Positions 31,613 through 43,561 of a DNA stretch of 64,000 bases are shown one piece after another. The translations under genes were made by a program, and so were the position numbers. Below the pieces are notes generated by a model. It searched no databases. It worked only from the letters and a program-made list of their open reading frames with translations, and was not told the origin of the DNA. How positions within the stretch are numbered: the first letter of the stretch is position 1; each line of letters begins with the position of its first letter. The stretch lies in assembly GCF_029784165.1 (NCBI RefSeq), contig NC_073696.1, positions 101,858,065-101,922,064 on the forward strand, given 5' to 3'. The DNA comes from Wyeomyia smithii. Lineage: Eukaryota; Arthropoda; Insecta; Diptera; Culicidae.

Positions 31613-33780
31613 TTATAATAACGGTCTGTGGGTGCACCGTGAGCTCCATACTTGGTATGGAGTTAAAAGGTAACTTCCTAAGAAGTTGTACCTAGAGGAA
31701 GCAAGAGCTCCGCAAGAGCAAAGCAAATGCTCTGAACTCTCTGGTTCAGATTCGCAGAATCGTCGGGTGTCGTTCAACACTACACCGATTTTCTTTAAAT
31801 GATAAAAAGCGGGACAGTGTCCAGTAAGGAATCCCGTGATTATCCGTAGTTCATTACGATTTAGACTAAGTAACTTTCTGGCGGTTCCGGGGTTCGGGTA
31901 GATTAACTTTTCAGCTTGTCTACAACCCTGTACCTGTTGCCATTGGGATGCTATTTCTAGCCTTTCCCAAGTTAGTAGTTCGCTTTTGATAGCGGAATTG
32001 GACGTACCCAGAAACGACTTGGGGCCAATAAACCGCTGAGCTGATCCCTGTCTTGCTAGGTAGTCAGCTTGTTCATTACCCTCGACTCCGCAATGTCCGG
32101 GCCCCCAAAATAGAAAAACTGAGTTCTGCCGGGAGAGCTCCCGTAGAGTTTCAATGCATTCCCAAACAAGTTTGGAAGCGCATTTGACGGACTTTAGTGC
32201 TAGTAGTGCTGCTTGACTGTCCGAGAATATACCGATTTTCGCATGTCTGTAGTTGCGTTTCAGACATATTTTTGCGCAGATATATATGGCATATACCTCT
32301 GCTTGAAAAACGGTGGACCATTTGCCTAGGGAAAATGTTTCCCTGATACCGGGTCCGTATAAACCGGATCCTGTTGGGGATCTCATTTTCGAGCCATCCG
32401 TATAAAAACTGACGATGCCAGGTGGAAGATTAGGCCTTCCATTGTTCCACATAGAGCGGTTTGTTTCAATCACTCTATATGGAATATCCATGTTGGTCCT
32501 AACGTCCATCCAGTCGGAGACTGTGGTTAATAGCGGAGTTAGTTTGAACTCCCTAAATATGTGAAGGTGGCCGATTTGGTTTCCTTCGAGTATAGTTTTC
32601 CTCCTTTGCAACCTTAGAGCGCCAAGCTCTGCTTCCTTTTTCACATGGAGATGTAGAGGCAGTAGGCAGATCATTGCTTCAATGGCTGCAGTTGGAGTTG
32701 TTCGCATAGCGCTGGTAACCGAAAGACATGCAAGTCTTTCGGAACTTTTTTGAGTTTGGCTCGCGCAGTCTTTTCGTTCACCTTAGGCCACCACACAAGG
32801 GCAGCATAGGTGATTCTTGGTCGGGCAATGGTCTTGTAAGACCAGAGTGCCAAGTCTGGTTTCAGTCCCCAGGTCTTACCGAACAGAGTTCTGCAGGCCC
32901 AGATCGCCAAGGTCGCTTTCTTAGCGGCATGATCCAGTTGTGCAGACCAGTTCAGTTTATTATCCAGAATAGTTCCGAGGTATTTGACTTCATTGCTGAA
33001 GCCCAGTCTGACTCCATTCAGTGTTGGAGGAGTGATGGAGATCTTCCTTCGTCTACTGAATGGAATTAGGACTGTTTTTAAGGGGTTTATGTTCAGACCC
33101 TCCTGTAGACACCATAACGTGGTGGCATCCAGAGCCGCTTGCATTCGGCTCGACAGAGTTGCGTCATCTTTACCTCTGACGATGAGGACGATGTCATCAG
33201 CGTATCCAATGACCTCGTATCCAAGCTGTGAAGCTTATTGAGAAGTGCGTCGACAACTAGTAACCATAACAAGGGCGAGAGAACTCCTCCTTGCGGGCAT
33301 CCCTTGATTACTGACATTGTCACAGACGAATCTCCCAAGGTTGCTGTGATCACTCTGCTAGAGAGCATTGCGTGTATCCAGCTCCTTGAAGTGTGGTCGA
33401 TTCCCTTATTGGGGGAGCCGTATTAATTGATGCAAAGGACGTGTTATCGAAGGCCCCTTCAATATCAAGAAAGGCACAAAGCGCCGTCTCTTGATGACTC
33501 AGGGACTTTTCAATCAACGTCACTAAGCTGTGAAGAGCAGTTTCTGTTGACTTGCCGCTTTGATAGGCATGTTGGTTCCTATTCAGCGGGGAGTCTTTAA
33601 GAAACTCATCACGGATATATTTATCCATTATTTTCTCCATCAACTTGAGGAGTGATGAAGTCAGACTCATGGGTCTGAAAGTCTTAGGTAGGGTTTTATC
33701 CTTTCTTCCAACTTTGGGGATAAACACTACCTTCACCTTCAGCCAGTTATCCGGAATATGGCCCAGGAGAGTTGTATATC
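31613..33780 (-). pseudogene. 5'-truncated LOA-like LINE with RNase H
   Basis: On the minus strand the sequence enters inside the RT (PDNWLKVKVVFIPKVG). It continues with HAYQSGKSTETALHSL, FLDIEGAFDN, KGCPQGGVLSPLLW and the YADD region near 33190, where a one-base loss breaks the frame. Another shift lies near 33415. A linker with KYLGTILDNKLNW leads to an RNase H domain with YTDGSK, SDSQAALLALK and PGHCGVEGNEQADYLAR, then a Cys/His tail. RNase H with this RT style fits the LOA/R1 group (e.g. mosquito Lian). The 3' end is an A-rich tail at 31613-31625. Confidence 0.8.
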
Positions 33781-33941
33781 TTTCCTACGCATAGAAAATT
33801 AACCTACATATGTTTGCTTTATCCAGCTGAGTTTATAAACTCGATACAACAGGTTCCTTCTGATATAAATCCTATTGACGCTGGTACACTGGTGGTGTTG
33901 GTAGAAAAAATGATTTTCAGCATTTAATTCGACATACTTAA

Positions 33942-34178
33942 GGTTAAACGGGATTGTGACCTTTTCCTATACAATTTTGAGGTTAGAGTTCTTTTTACTT
34001 CTGTATTTTGATCGTAAAAAATTCGGCTTCCACTAAATAAACAGCACTCAAATTGCTACTTCAGGCATGCAACAGTTGTGAAAACAATTAATCATAGTTT
34101 CATGTACGTAGTCTTCATAAATCAAGAAAAAATTAGATTGCAGAATTCGAGTTGATCGCGACCACGTCCCGTTTCACC
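33942..34178. mobile_element. 237-bp MITE flanked by TTAA, copy 1
   Basis: TTAA lies at 33938-33941 and 34179-34182. The ends GGTTAAACGGGA and TCCCGTTTCACC are inverted with one mismatch. A second, oppositely oriented copy is at 47389-47624. Confidence 0.8.
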
Positions 34179-34413
34179 TTAACTTGAAACAGCTATAACT
34201 TTTTTAGGGACAATCTGGCTCTTCAGTGTCTTCGGCATCACCCGCTGAAAATTGGTTAACAACCTTTTTTGAGCTTACCACTGCGACCAGAAACGTTGAT
34301 CTATTGTGACTTCAATTATTAGCAATACCGCTATGGAGAGTAAGAGACATGCTTGTTATTGATACGTGCTATTGTGTATGCTTATATCCTTGCTTATACG
34401 CTTGAAAAAAAAA

Positions 34414-34612
34414 GCAAAGCCTTGGTGCTACATTCCGATTCGGAAATCGACCTTCTGTTTATTAATACACAGACTTCGCAACCGACTGTTTAGTGTACAG
34501 GACAATGGCAGGGCTAGCGCTACGATCCTACTGACAATAACAGTCTTCTCCAGAGCCGAGACTCGAACCTACACGACTGGCTCGTTAGGCCAGCATCGTA
34601 CCTCGGGACCAG
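34414..34612 (-). repeat. tRNA-derived SINE, copy 2
   Basis: On the minus strand it starts in the box A region, has the anticodon-like arm, a box B (GGTTCGAGTCTCGG) and the shared 3' body ending at GGCTTTGC. It is almost full length relative to copy 3. Confidence 0.8.
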
Positions 34613-34911
34613 TTGGGAGAGCTTATACGCTTTCTGGTCTACTATACCGAGCATCGTTCCTCCTACCAAAGTATTGTCAATAACACCGGTAAATACAGGT
34701 TTTGCCGTAGAGCTTGAACTGAAAAAAACGAAAGATTTATTTTAATGGTCCTAGAAAAGATAACTTTTTCAGAGACCTAAATGAGTTTTCCCGTAAGTAA
34801 ACGTAGAAGCGACTAACCCGATTAGTAATTACTCTGCATCAAACTGACGCACTCCTAACCCTAAGGAATGGTTAAAAAAATGTAAACCCCCATTACGGAA
34901 GGCACGATTTC

Positions 34912-35195
34912 CTACCAAAAGGCGTCAACGAATTTCTCTGCTGGTGTCGTTGTCGCAGTCACCAGTGAGCTCAGGTACACAAACTCGTCTATCACCTCGA
35001 TTTTATCACCGCTAATATGAATTCGTGGTGGGAGGTTGATACTGTCTTCTCTGGAACCGCTTCCTCTCAGTCTTCGAAGCGTTTGTGGCCAGTCCAATTT
35101 GTGCGGTTTCAGTCTTCAATCTGATGTACGTCATCGGTGAAGGCAGAGAGCTGAACGGACCTCCTGAGTATCGTGCCACTCGTGTCGACGCTCGA
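34912..35195 (-). pseudogene. RTE-like LINE fragment
   Basis: The minus strand gives an RT catalytic region with FTDD (for FADD), then NLPPRIHISGDKIEVIDEFV and, after a one-base shift, DNDTSREI. The same pattern occurs in the LINE at 57290-59800. It is a short, decayed fragment. Confidence 0.65.
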
Positions 35196-35199
35196 CAGT

Positions 35200-36340
35200 A
35201 TATTTTTTCCTTTGGATATTTTTTTGATAATGTTCAGATGTTGATTTGAAGCAGAAAATTAAATTGATTCATATTGAATCGCTTCCCGACACAATCAATA
35301 AACTTGGATGCATTTTTTATCCAGATGACTCATCAATTATTTGTAATGTTATTTGTTATATTAGCTTTCTATCTGGTGGTCGACAAAATGCCAGAAATTA
35401 TCGTGGTATCACTAGTTAATCAGCGGGATCTAAATTGTTCGTGATACTAGTCAGCGATGTTCTGCTTGATTGTACTGAGAATTACATTTTCACAACGCAG
35501 CATGGATTTATGCTAAACCTCTCAGTTTGTACGAACCTACTGGAGTTTACATCAACGTGTGTCTCAAATATGGAATAGAGACCGCAAATAGATGTCATCC
35601 ATACCGATTTCAGCAGCAGCTTTCGGTCGTATTGACCATCGCATATTGTTGCATAAAATTACACGACTAGGAGCATCACGTCCGCTCGTCAAATAGCTGA
35701 GTTCGTACTCATTTGGACGGATTCTATGAGTGAAACTTGGTTCCTGTATTTCGTTGCAGTTCACTAATATATCGAGAGTTCCACAAGGCAGCAACATGGG
35801 GTCTTTGCTTAACGCGCTTTTATTTAATGATGCTATGCTGCTGCTTAAGGTTGGTTGTAAGTTGGTGTACGCGAATGATTTAAAGTTGTATTTAGTAGTC
35901 CATAAAATTGACGATTGTCACCGTCTACAAGTTCTGCTACATATTTTCCTCGAACGGTGCCACAAGAACTGGCTAATAAATAGCATTTAAAAAGGTTACA
36001 AGGTTTCTCCGTATTTTAGGCCCGATCATATTCGAATACCGTATTGATGAACTTGAGCAAAAAAGGGTTGACCGTGTGTGCGGCGTTGAGACCCGACGAA
36101 AAGTGTAACAACCTGCTTTCGTTGCGAAACTTTTGAATGGTGAATTCGATTCCTCACGTGCTTTACGATCAACTGGCCTGCTTCAAATCGCTTTTCACCG
36201 CACATCATACGAGCCAGTCACCGCTGCAATAAGATCATTTCTGGGTGTTGAATATTTCTTTGAGTTTGGCCAATCATCGTGCAAGTTGTTTATTGTTGGT
36301 CTTGAATCATCTGACTCATTGGTGGTCTTAATGATAAAAT
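35200..36340 (+). pseudogene. Decayed CR1-like LINE fragment, plus strand
   Basis: Scattered frame pieces read NYRGIT, TQHGF, SVCTNLLEF, IDHRILLHKITRLG, SRVPQGSNMGSLLNALLF and YANDLKLYL (catalytic YADD reduced to YAND), then a C-terminal piece with EPVTAAIRSF. Many stops and shifts are present. The motif style matches the minus-strand LINE that starts immediately to the right, so the two are a head-on pair of one family. Confidence 0.6.
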
Positions 36341-36364
36341 AAACTACTTAAAACTACTTAACGG

Positions 36365-39330
36365 CTAGATCTGCTACAACGTTGAAGCTAGCTGACATTG
36401 AACGGATGGGATCGTGTTTGCCCATATGATGCAGAACGATGCGGTAGCGAAAGGAAGTTTCTTCGCCGTAATGGTCTCTACGGAGCATACAGATGTAACT
36501 GCTCCAAAGTTCTCGGGGCATCGGTTTCACCAGTTAAAATTTTGAACACAAATAAAGCCTGTGAATCGAAACGTCTTTGTTGCAGTGTTTCCATGCCTAA
36601 AAGCTGACAGCGATCAGAATATGCCGGTAGCTGCTTCGGATCACGCCACGGAAGAAAACAAAGGGTGTACCGTACAAATTTCCGTTGCACTGATTCGATT
36701 CTAGTAATCCAGTTTGCGTTATATGGACACCACACTACGGAATTAGTTGATCGAGGGCACAGTGGATCATGAAATTCCGCGGCTATCTTGAAAATAAAAC
36801 CAAGTTGTCGATTCGCCTTTGCAATAATCTCATCGTAGTGTGGCCTGAAGAACAGAGCTGCATCCGACGTTACTCCCAAATTTCGAACCTGGTTAACTCT
36901 TGTCAGAGTTTGGCCAACCATTGTATAGCTGAACGTTTCCGGATTATATTGAAGTAGAATACTTCTCTCAGGAAGTTCGGCTACATAGGGATGTGAAATG
37001 AAAATCTAAAACCGAAAAAAGTAAAAAATATGTCCAATTTCAAATGCTAATAAATCGGTTAGTATTCGATGGATTTCCTTCGTTCTTGCAGCAATAGATT
37101 GGAAAATCTTCTAAGATTCTTCCCAAAAGAAGATAATTGTAATTTTATTATTCAAACTATTGTACTATTTAAAATAGTCAAGCCTTGTCAAATCGAAAAA
37201 TTCGACCTCTGACTGGTCGTTATATGATTGCTTCCCAAGCACGGTTGACAGAATCATATACCTTGGAATTATAAATAAGCTATTTGGCCTATATAAGAGC
37301 CTGTTTCAGTCGAAGCCGCTCATAATAGTTCTAGACAGCGACAACAGCAGTCGTCCTCCCTTAGCAGCAGCACTAGCAGTGCAGTAGATACCAGCGAAGG
37401 CGGATAGCGGCCACAGCTGTGGCGTAGCAATGGATAGCGCACTAGTTGCAGCGGATTCCAGCAACGATAGCAGCTGGGCCAGCTGATGCAGGGACAGTGG
37501 ATACCAATGGCAGTGTATAGCGGCCACAACTGTGGCATGGCTATGGATAGCGAACTAGTTGCAGCGGATCTCAGCATTGATAGCGGCTGATGCAGTGAGG
37601 CACTTTAGTGAAATGTAGTCTCTGTGCGATAGTGGGCACTAGTAAATGCATTCAATGAAAAGTGGACTCATTTTGACAACACGTGAGCCGTCTAGTTTTG
37701 AGTGTTATATCAGCATTTCATTGTTTACTCTATCACAAGGAATACTTTATTCGCACTGTCAGTGATAACGCAAAGATGTAATCGGCATCTTATCCGATAC
37801 TAAAATGAACAACAAGTTGTCCTTTTCAGGATGAAATAAAAATTTGATTGAAGAGTTGATATTTTCTAATGAGTTAATTCACATTTTTAAATGTGTAAAA
37901 GTTATAAATTTAACTTCATCTCCGTGTCTCAAAACGTACTGAATTATCTTTTCCTTCAGTCATGAACACGACATCCGAAAAAATTTCATCTCAAAATTTA
38001 AAAATTGTCAAGCCCCAATCATGAAAAGCAACTTACTATATTATTGAAAATGGTCAATCCTTGTTGAAGCGCAAAATTCGATTGATCTGATTAGTCAACG
38101 TTTATTTACTAGAATAAATGACTGACACGCAAGCAGCCGGGTTATCTTTCTTGTAAAAGTATTCTACTTCAACCTTGCGGTCGTGGCTTTGCACACAACC
38201 CTTCTGTATTTTTTTCCAATGGAACGAAATCACACAACATTTCTGAATACTAACTATCAAATGATTTTCGGAGCACCACTTAAGAAAAAGGTCGACTAGT
38301 CGCTGGAGCTCGAGACAGTCTACAATATTTCGTATTATCTTGTACAACTTAACATCATCAGCAAAAAACATACGGCAGTTGTCTGGCAATATCAGAGTAC
38401 GTCATTTATATACAATGCAAAGAGCAGTGGTCCTAAATTACTGCCCTGCGGAACGCCTGATACATTCGAAAAATTAGAGGAATGCTGTGATCCAACCTTT
38501 ACGTAAAGTGTACGATTAACCAAATACGATCTCAGCCATTGTACAAGAGCAGGGGCCAATCCAAGTTTCTCCATCTTAGCGAGCAGGATACCGTGGTCGA
38601 CGCAGTCAAATGCAGCTTTCAAATCAGTATAAACCGCATCGATTTGGGCACCTTCGGTCATGTTTTGTAAACATATTGCAGTGAATTGCACGAGGTTGGT
38701 AGCAGTAGAGCACTTTGGATAAAAACCGTGCTGATCGATTGTAATATATTTGCTTGCAGATAGCAAAAAGTGCATCGTAACTGATTATCTGAAATACTTT
38801 TGAGCAAGCGCAGAGAGAAGTTATGCCGCTGTAGTTCTGCACATTGCGTTTGTCACCTTTTTTGTGCACAGGGAACATAATCGATAATTTCCAGCTGGTA
38901 AGGAAAACACATCGTCGAAGCAACAAGTTAAATAGCAAGCATAGTGGACGTACGAACACAGCTTTACATTTTTTCAGGACGCAAGAAGCAATGCCATCAG
39001 GCCCAGGAGCGTAAGAGAGATTCATTTTGTCGATTGCAGCTTCCACTTGGCGGTAAGTAATTATGAATAAGCTAAAGTCAATGACGTTTCTGGGTAAGCA
39101 CCGAGTTGCTAAAGGAATAGGCGACCCCCCTGCCAGCCGGCGTTAGCAATCGTCTCATAATTGTGAAGCGAGTGAGCGAAGACGATTATTTGAGCGTGAG
39201 TGCAAAGGGATACCATCTAAAGCTGAGTCAATCTCTGCAGCTGTAGCCGTAGAGCTACGAAAAATCTGTTGAAAGTGTTGAGCAAATAAGGTGCTGTTAG
39301 CTGGACGATCGCCCAAAAATATATCTTTCC
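36365..39330 (-). pseudogene. CR1-like LINE on the minus strand, split by the promoter repeat
   Basis: From the right: a linker with DRPANSTLFAQHFQQIF, then APGPDGIASCVLKK, VYTDLKAAFDCVDHGILL, SGVPQGSNLGPLLFALY and FADDVKLYK. The frame is cut at about 38205 by the repeat block and resumes at about 36945 with RNLGVT, YNANWITRIESVQRKF and the C-terminal tail. The piece 39120-39200 interrupts the linker, and frameshifts are present near 38390 and 38780. There is no RNase H. The element is dead. Confidence 0.75.
36949..38202. repeat. Promoter-bearing repeat, right block (single unit, inverted)
   Basis: It is the reverse complement of the left block family and lies inside LINE RT coding sequence. 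Its ends are TTGAAGTAGAATACTT and the complement of GGGTTGTGTGCAAAGCC. A TATATAAG box at 37290 is followed by TTTCAGTCGAAGCCGCTCAT and GC-rich repeats of about 115 bp on the plus strand; upstream is an ATTG box at 37230. No ORF follows. Removal would roughly rejoin the LINE frame (HWKK to NPETFSYT), which supports an insertion. Confidence 0.65.
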
Positions 39331-40190
39331 TTTTGCTGTTTGTACATAGGTTAAACCAACCAATATGTACTTGATTCTGTTATTTATTAAGACTATTGTC
39401 AGATAATTAAAAGTAAATAAACACATAAACAAATAAGTAAGTCATATTTACAATTCTACGAAACTTTTCAAGGTTGGTGAATGTGCAATGCATTGGGCAT
39501 ACTCTGATTTGAATAAAACTAACACCACCATGGGCGTGACATTAATTCAATGATTTTTTTTTTGCACGTGTCTTATCATCTGTTTTACTTTCCCAACATT
39601 AGGACCATTAGGCTGATTCTGATGTAGAATACTAATATTGAATGATATTATATAATGACACCAGACATATCTTCAATAACATTCACCTAGGCAGACATCT
39701 GACAGCCCATTGTTTTGGTTACAATAGAAATTAAAATTGGTTGTTTTCTGTGTGATGATTCTATCTTTCTTACATTCGAGAAAAAGTTTAAAATAAATTC
39801 TGGGATGCACACCTGTCATACAGAGAAATTGGACAAACAATTCATCAAGCACTCAAGGCTGGTAAAAGCTACATAAAAATGTATTACACAAAAGTGTATT
39901 CCTACCAGTTACCTGACCGTCTCAACAAACGTGAAAGCTCTCTCCGGAAAAATTCGTATAATTGCAGTAAACCAGCTGTTCGTGCAGTAATATTTATTTT
40001 TCGGATGAAAAAAATTTAATCTTGATGGACCGAATGACACGATTTCCGCAATGATCCGGGAGCAAAAGCTTTGATGGTAGTGATGTGCTGAGGTTTTCAC
40101 TTTCAAGAAAATTTCTCATTATTGTGGATTACAACACAAATCAAGTTGGAGGACGTTAATACAGGAAATAAGTTTGATTTTAATTCAATC
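39331..40190. other. 3' flank of carboxypeptidase 2, no gene recognised
   Basis: AT-rich, unclassified. No ORF with recognisable content. Confidence 0.45.
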
Positions 40191-40210
40191 TTTATTTTCA
40201 TTCCTTTATT
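40191..40210 (-). terminator. Polyadenylation signals of carboxypeptidase 2
   Basis: Two AATAAA motifs on the minus strand, at 40210-40205 (two bases after the stop) and 40196-40191. Confidence 0.55.
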
Positions 40211-40212
40211 TT

Positions 40213-41526
40213 TCATGTACAAATACATTTTTTCTCCACCACGTGAAATCTTTCGATTCCAACTTTAAAATATCCTCGATCTTTGGCTTCATTCACCAGC
40301 GTTACCAACGAGTCTAGCGTTTCCTCACCGGTGGGAATGATCTGTTCTGGGGGCAGAACAAACCCGACCCATCCGCGTGCCGGGCGTAGTTCGTACGTGT
40401 ACACCAGCTTGATGCCCTGAACGCCATAGGCCCACTCGCCACTTCCACCGCTTGCCGGATATATGGCATCGTAGATATTACCATAACGGTACTTGGTTCC
40501 GTATCGCTGTGCTAGTGACGTCACGGCTGCTTTTGCAATTTCACTCAGATCCTGATGGTTTTCTGTATGCTGACTTGTGTGACCATAGGGAAACAGCAAC
40601 AGTTGAGAATACGAATGGAATGTTATGTACAATTGGATTTTGCCTCTCAGTGAGTTGATGTATTCCGAGAGCGTTTTGGTTTCGACTTCTGAAAAGGGAA
40701 ACGGTCCTGCGAAGGATTCAGCAGTACAACGATGACTGGCACCTTTTTCTGCCCAATAGTAATCCCAGTTTCTATTCGGGTCGGCACCGAAACAACCTCC
40801 GGGAAACGGGGTTCGTGTCTTACGCCACAATCGATCTTTCTGGTGACTGTAAACGTAACCGTCCGGATTGACACTGGGGAAAATATACCAATCGTAATTT
40901 TTAGCCAAATTTCTCACATTTTTATCTTCACTAGTTAATAGTTCGTTTAATATGTAGGTAACCGTTGCTGGCGAGATCCATTCCCGAGCATGTATTCCAC
41001 CTTCGATGAAGATTCCTGGATTACCGGCCTTGTAGGACACCTTCACCCCTGTTATCGTGCGATTTTCATAAGACCGGCCACCATTGATTATCTCTACTTG
41101 ACTGTACTCTGTTGCCACCTTGTCCAACCAGTTATTAATTTCATCTAAATCGCGATACTCGGTCCAATCAAAAATACCCTTAGTTCTTTTCGAAAGTATT
41201 CGGTTACGCTCATCATCGATACTTTGTTGCAAATTTCTGTACATCAAACGTGGGTTTATTCCTTCGTTTTCCAACGATACAACAAAGTCGGCAAATTTGT
41301 GTGGTGCAACGACGATACTAAAACTATCACCTATTTTATTGCCACTTTCGAGAAAAATGTAACTATCACTCGAGGATTTCAGGAACTCTAGCATTTCCAA
41401 ATGTTTCGCATTATTGGCGGTAACCACATAAATTCGATAGTTATCGTATCGAGCCATTTCCGCACCAAAACCATTTCGAACTGCAATCAACACTAGTAGA
41501 ACAAACCTAACATCTAGAACACTCAT
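40213..41526 (-). CDS. Zinc metallocarboxypeptidase (M14A) proenzyme, copy 2
   Basis: A secreted exopeptidase like copy 1, and gap-free against it for residues 1-380. The start at 41526 is chosen because it aligns with copy 1, begins a signal peptide (1-22), and the upstream ATG at 41574 lies before the predicted transcription start. The activation site is KRTK/GIFDW. Zinc ligands are H179, E182 and H304, and the catalytic Glu is E379. The pocket residue equal to bovine 255 is G363, followed by E364 where D is usual, so specificity probably differs from copy 1. The product has 437 residues, with about 17 extra at the C-terminus (KVGIERFHVVEKKCICT) that may come from loss of an earlier stop. 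No intron. Otherwise intact. Confidence 0.92.
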   Translation of the reverse strand: MSVLDVRFVLLVLIAVRNGFGAEMARYDNYRIYVVTANNAKHLEMLEFLKSSSDSYIFLESGNKIGDSFSIVVAPHKFADFVVSLENEGINPRLMYRNLQQSIDDERNRILSKRTKGIFDWTEYRDLDEINNWLDKVATEYSQVEIINGGRSYENRTITGVKVSYKAGNPGIFIEGGIHAREWISPATVTYILNELLTSEDKNVRNLAKNYDWYIFPSVNPDGYVYSHQKDRLWRKTRTPFPGGCFGADPNRNWDYYWAEKGASHRCTAESFAGPFPFSEVETKTLSEYINSLRGKIQLYITFHSYSQLLLFPYGHTSQHTENHQDLSEIAKAAVTSLAQRYGTKYRYGNIYDAIYPASGGSGEWAYGVQGIKLVYTYELRPARGWVGFVLPPEQIIPTGEETLDSLVTLVNEAKDRGYFKVGIERFHVVEKKCICT

Positions 41527-41548
41527 CACGTTGAACCTCCAGCTCGGG

Positions 41549-41584
41549 ACTGATGTGAGTAATTTACCGAACATTTATTTTATA
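41549..41584 (-). promoter_or_regulatory. Core promoter of carboxypeptidase 2
   Basis: TATAAAA on the minus strand from 41584, and an initiator TCAGT with its A at 41551, 33 bases downstream, which is ideal spacing. The leader is about 25 bases. Confidence 0.7.
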
Positions 41585-41585
41585 G

Positions 41586-42376
41586 GGAATCTGTTCGCTA
41601 GAACTTTACAGGACTCCTGATGAAACGCCACACCTCTTTTTTCGAAAGATCGATTGATATGCGAGAAACATTCAGTGGATAAAACGTGGTTTGGTGTTTT
41701 TTCTTCAGATTTTTCGCACGAGAGTAAGAGTGCGTGTTGTTCTGCCGCAATAACGCGGGGGTTCCTTATCGAGTATCCATTAAGACAATGGTCAATGGCA
41801 CTTAACGGTAATTTGAATAACAAATTGAATATAAAAATTCGCTTTACCTACATGATTTATTATGCAATCTCACAGTCCTGTCCTAAAACTCTTGCATGGT
41901 CATTGACCTGTCCTCGTTTACGTCAGATGTTTTGAGTTGTATAACTAAACAGGTTAGGAGCTAAATCTTGTTAGTGGTGTTTTGACACGAAACAGAAACA
42001 GTTTTGTAAAAAAGAGGTAACATTTATTGCTTCCTCAATCGAAGCAATAAAAGGGTAACCTTATGTTGGACCTTAAGTAATAGGAATAGACTTGTATGTT
42101 TGGCATCTCATAAAAGCCGTATTTAAGTACATTTTAACCTTTATTATCTATCCCTTATATCTAGAGAATACATAAAACGCGAGGATTCGACAATCGATTG
42201 TCCTTGGCCTGGGATTTGGTTCCCAAGGCCATGGACGGTATCATCCGGTTTTTAAATTTCGCAAATCATTTCAGAGCATTGAACAGAGCACGGAATTCAA
42301 TAGTCATCAGAAGAAGGGAAAATTATTCTTACATACTTCAAAGTGATTTAAACATACCAACATACTTTAAACCGAT
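41586..42376. other. Upstream region of carboxypeptidase 2
   Basis: No gene recognised. It may contain control elements of the carboxypeptidase. Confidence 0.4.
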
Positions 42377-42380
42377 TTAA

Positions 42381-42602
42381 CCCTCTCTCTACCATGGTTA
42401 CTCTAGAGCACCACATGTTTTGATGCAGAAAATTCTTCGAAATATTCACTAATCCTACCTAAAATGCATAAAATTATTTTTGAAGAATATACTGATGATT
42501 CAAGAATAAAATTATGCATTTTGAGTAGAATTGGTGAATATATCGAAAGGTTTTTTGCATCAAAACCTGTGGTGCTCTAGAGTAACCATGCTAAGGAGAG
42601 GG
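42381..42602. mobile_element. 222-bp MITE with long inverted ends, flanked by TTAA
   Basis: TTAA lies at 42377-42380 and 42603-42606. The outer 50-60 bp on each side are imperfect reverse complements (CCCTCTC to GAGAGGG, GGTTACTCTAGAGCACCAC to its complement), and the inner part is also partly palindromic. No ORF. Confidence 0.8.
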
Positions 42603-42606
42603 TTAA

Positions 42607-43559
42607 TTAATAGAACGAATGTTATTAGTTTCGGATAGATATAGTAAGTATAATACGAAGTGTGTATTCTTACCCCACTTTACACAGAGCTTTAACCAGT
42701 TTCTTGAATAGGCAAATCCACAGCTTGCCATTTGTGCGATTTTGTGCTCAGTAACGATTTGTTTTACCATAATTCGTAATGTTTTGTTTTTAACACCTGA
42801 CGGCGGTGTGTGTATTCTTAGATTGAACCCTGATCCTCTTTCGCAGGTATCACTGCAAACAAACACATAAAGGTACTCACTCATGGGAATACTGAACCCC
42901 TGATCAACAGCTGATATTAAAAAAAGTCATGATTGATAATTTTCAACGCGCGTTTGGGATGACCTAGCAGAATTGTTATATAATAATAATTGGGATGATA
43001 TGGTTTGAAAATCGGTGAATTTTATTGCAATCGAGCCGTAGCCAGACACTACTTTCATAATTGTGTGCTAGTCGGGATCACAGTTTAGAACTTTGTCGTT
43101 TCTTACAGTGCACAATACAGTGCCAAACGATTAGTTATTGGCGGCCTATCACTTGCTTGTTTAAATTGAACCAATGAGCTTGAAAAAAATTGATTCCATC
43201 CATTTAAACAGATTAAACAGATCTTGGTTTTTGTTTACAATTTATCTCGCATGATGACAAGGACAAGAGTATGATGATAATTAAATTGTAACTTGTTGGA
43301 AGTACCCAGGTAATACAAAAAATCGTAAATTTGATACTCATAGAAAGAATTGCTTTCAGAGCTATCAATCATCAATGCAAAGTGCTTTGAAGAGAAAAAA
43401 AAATGAAAACTAGGGGTAGGGTTTGACGGAAATCCTCTATTGCAGCTGTTGATTTAGACCTTAAGCTACTTCAGAGTGATCTCCCTTCTCTAAAGTGGAC
43501 TAGATGTTTCGTTTGATGACAAAATGCACGAGATATCTGAATCAGCAATATATATATAT
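42607..43559. other. Intergenic, nothing recognised
   Basis: AT-rich; no motif or domain-bearing ORF. Confidence 0.45.
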
Positions 43560-43561
43560 TA

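Noticed and set aside
41527..41574. Upstream ATG adding 16 residues to carboxypeptidase 2
   Set aside because: The TATA and initiator place transcription start at about 41551, downstream of that ATG, and copy 1 aligns with the ATG at 41526.
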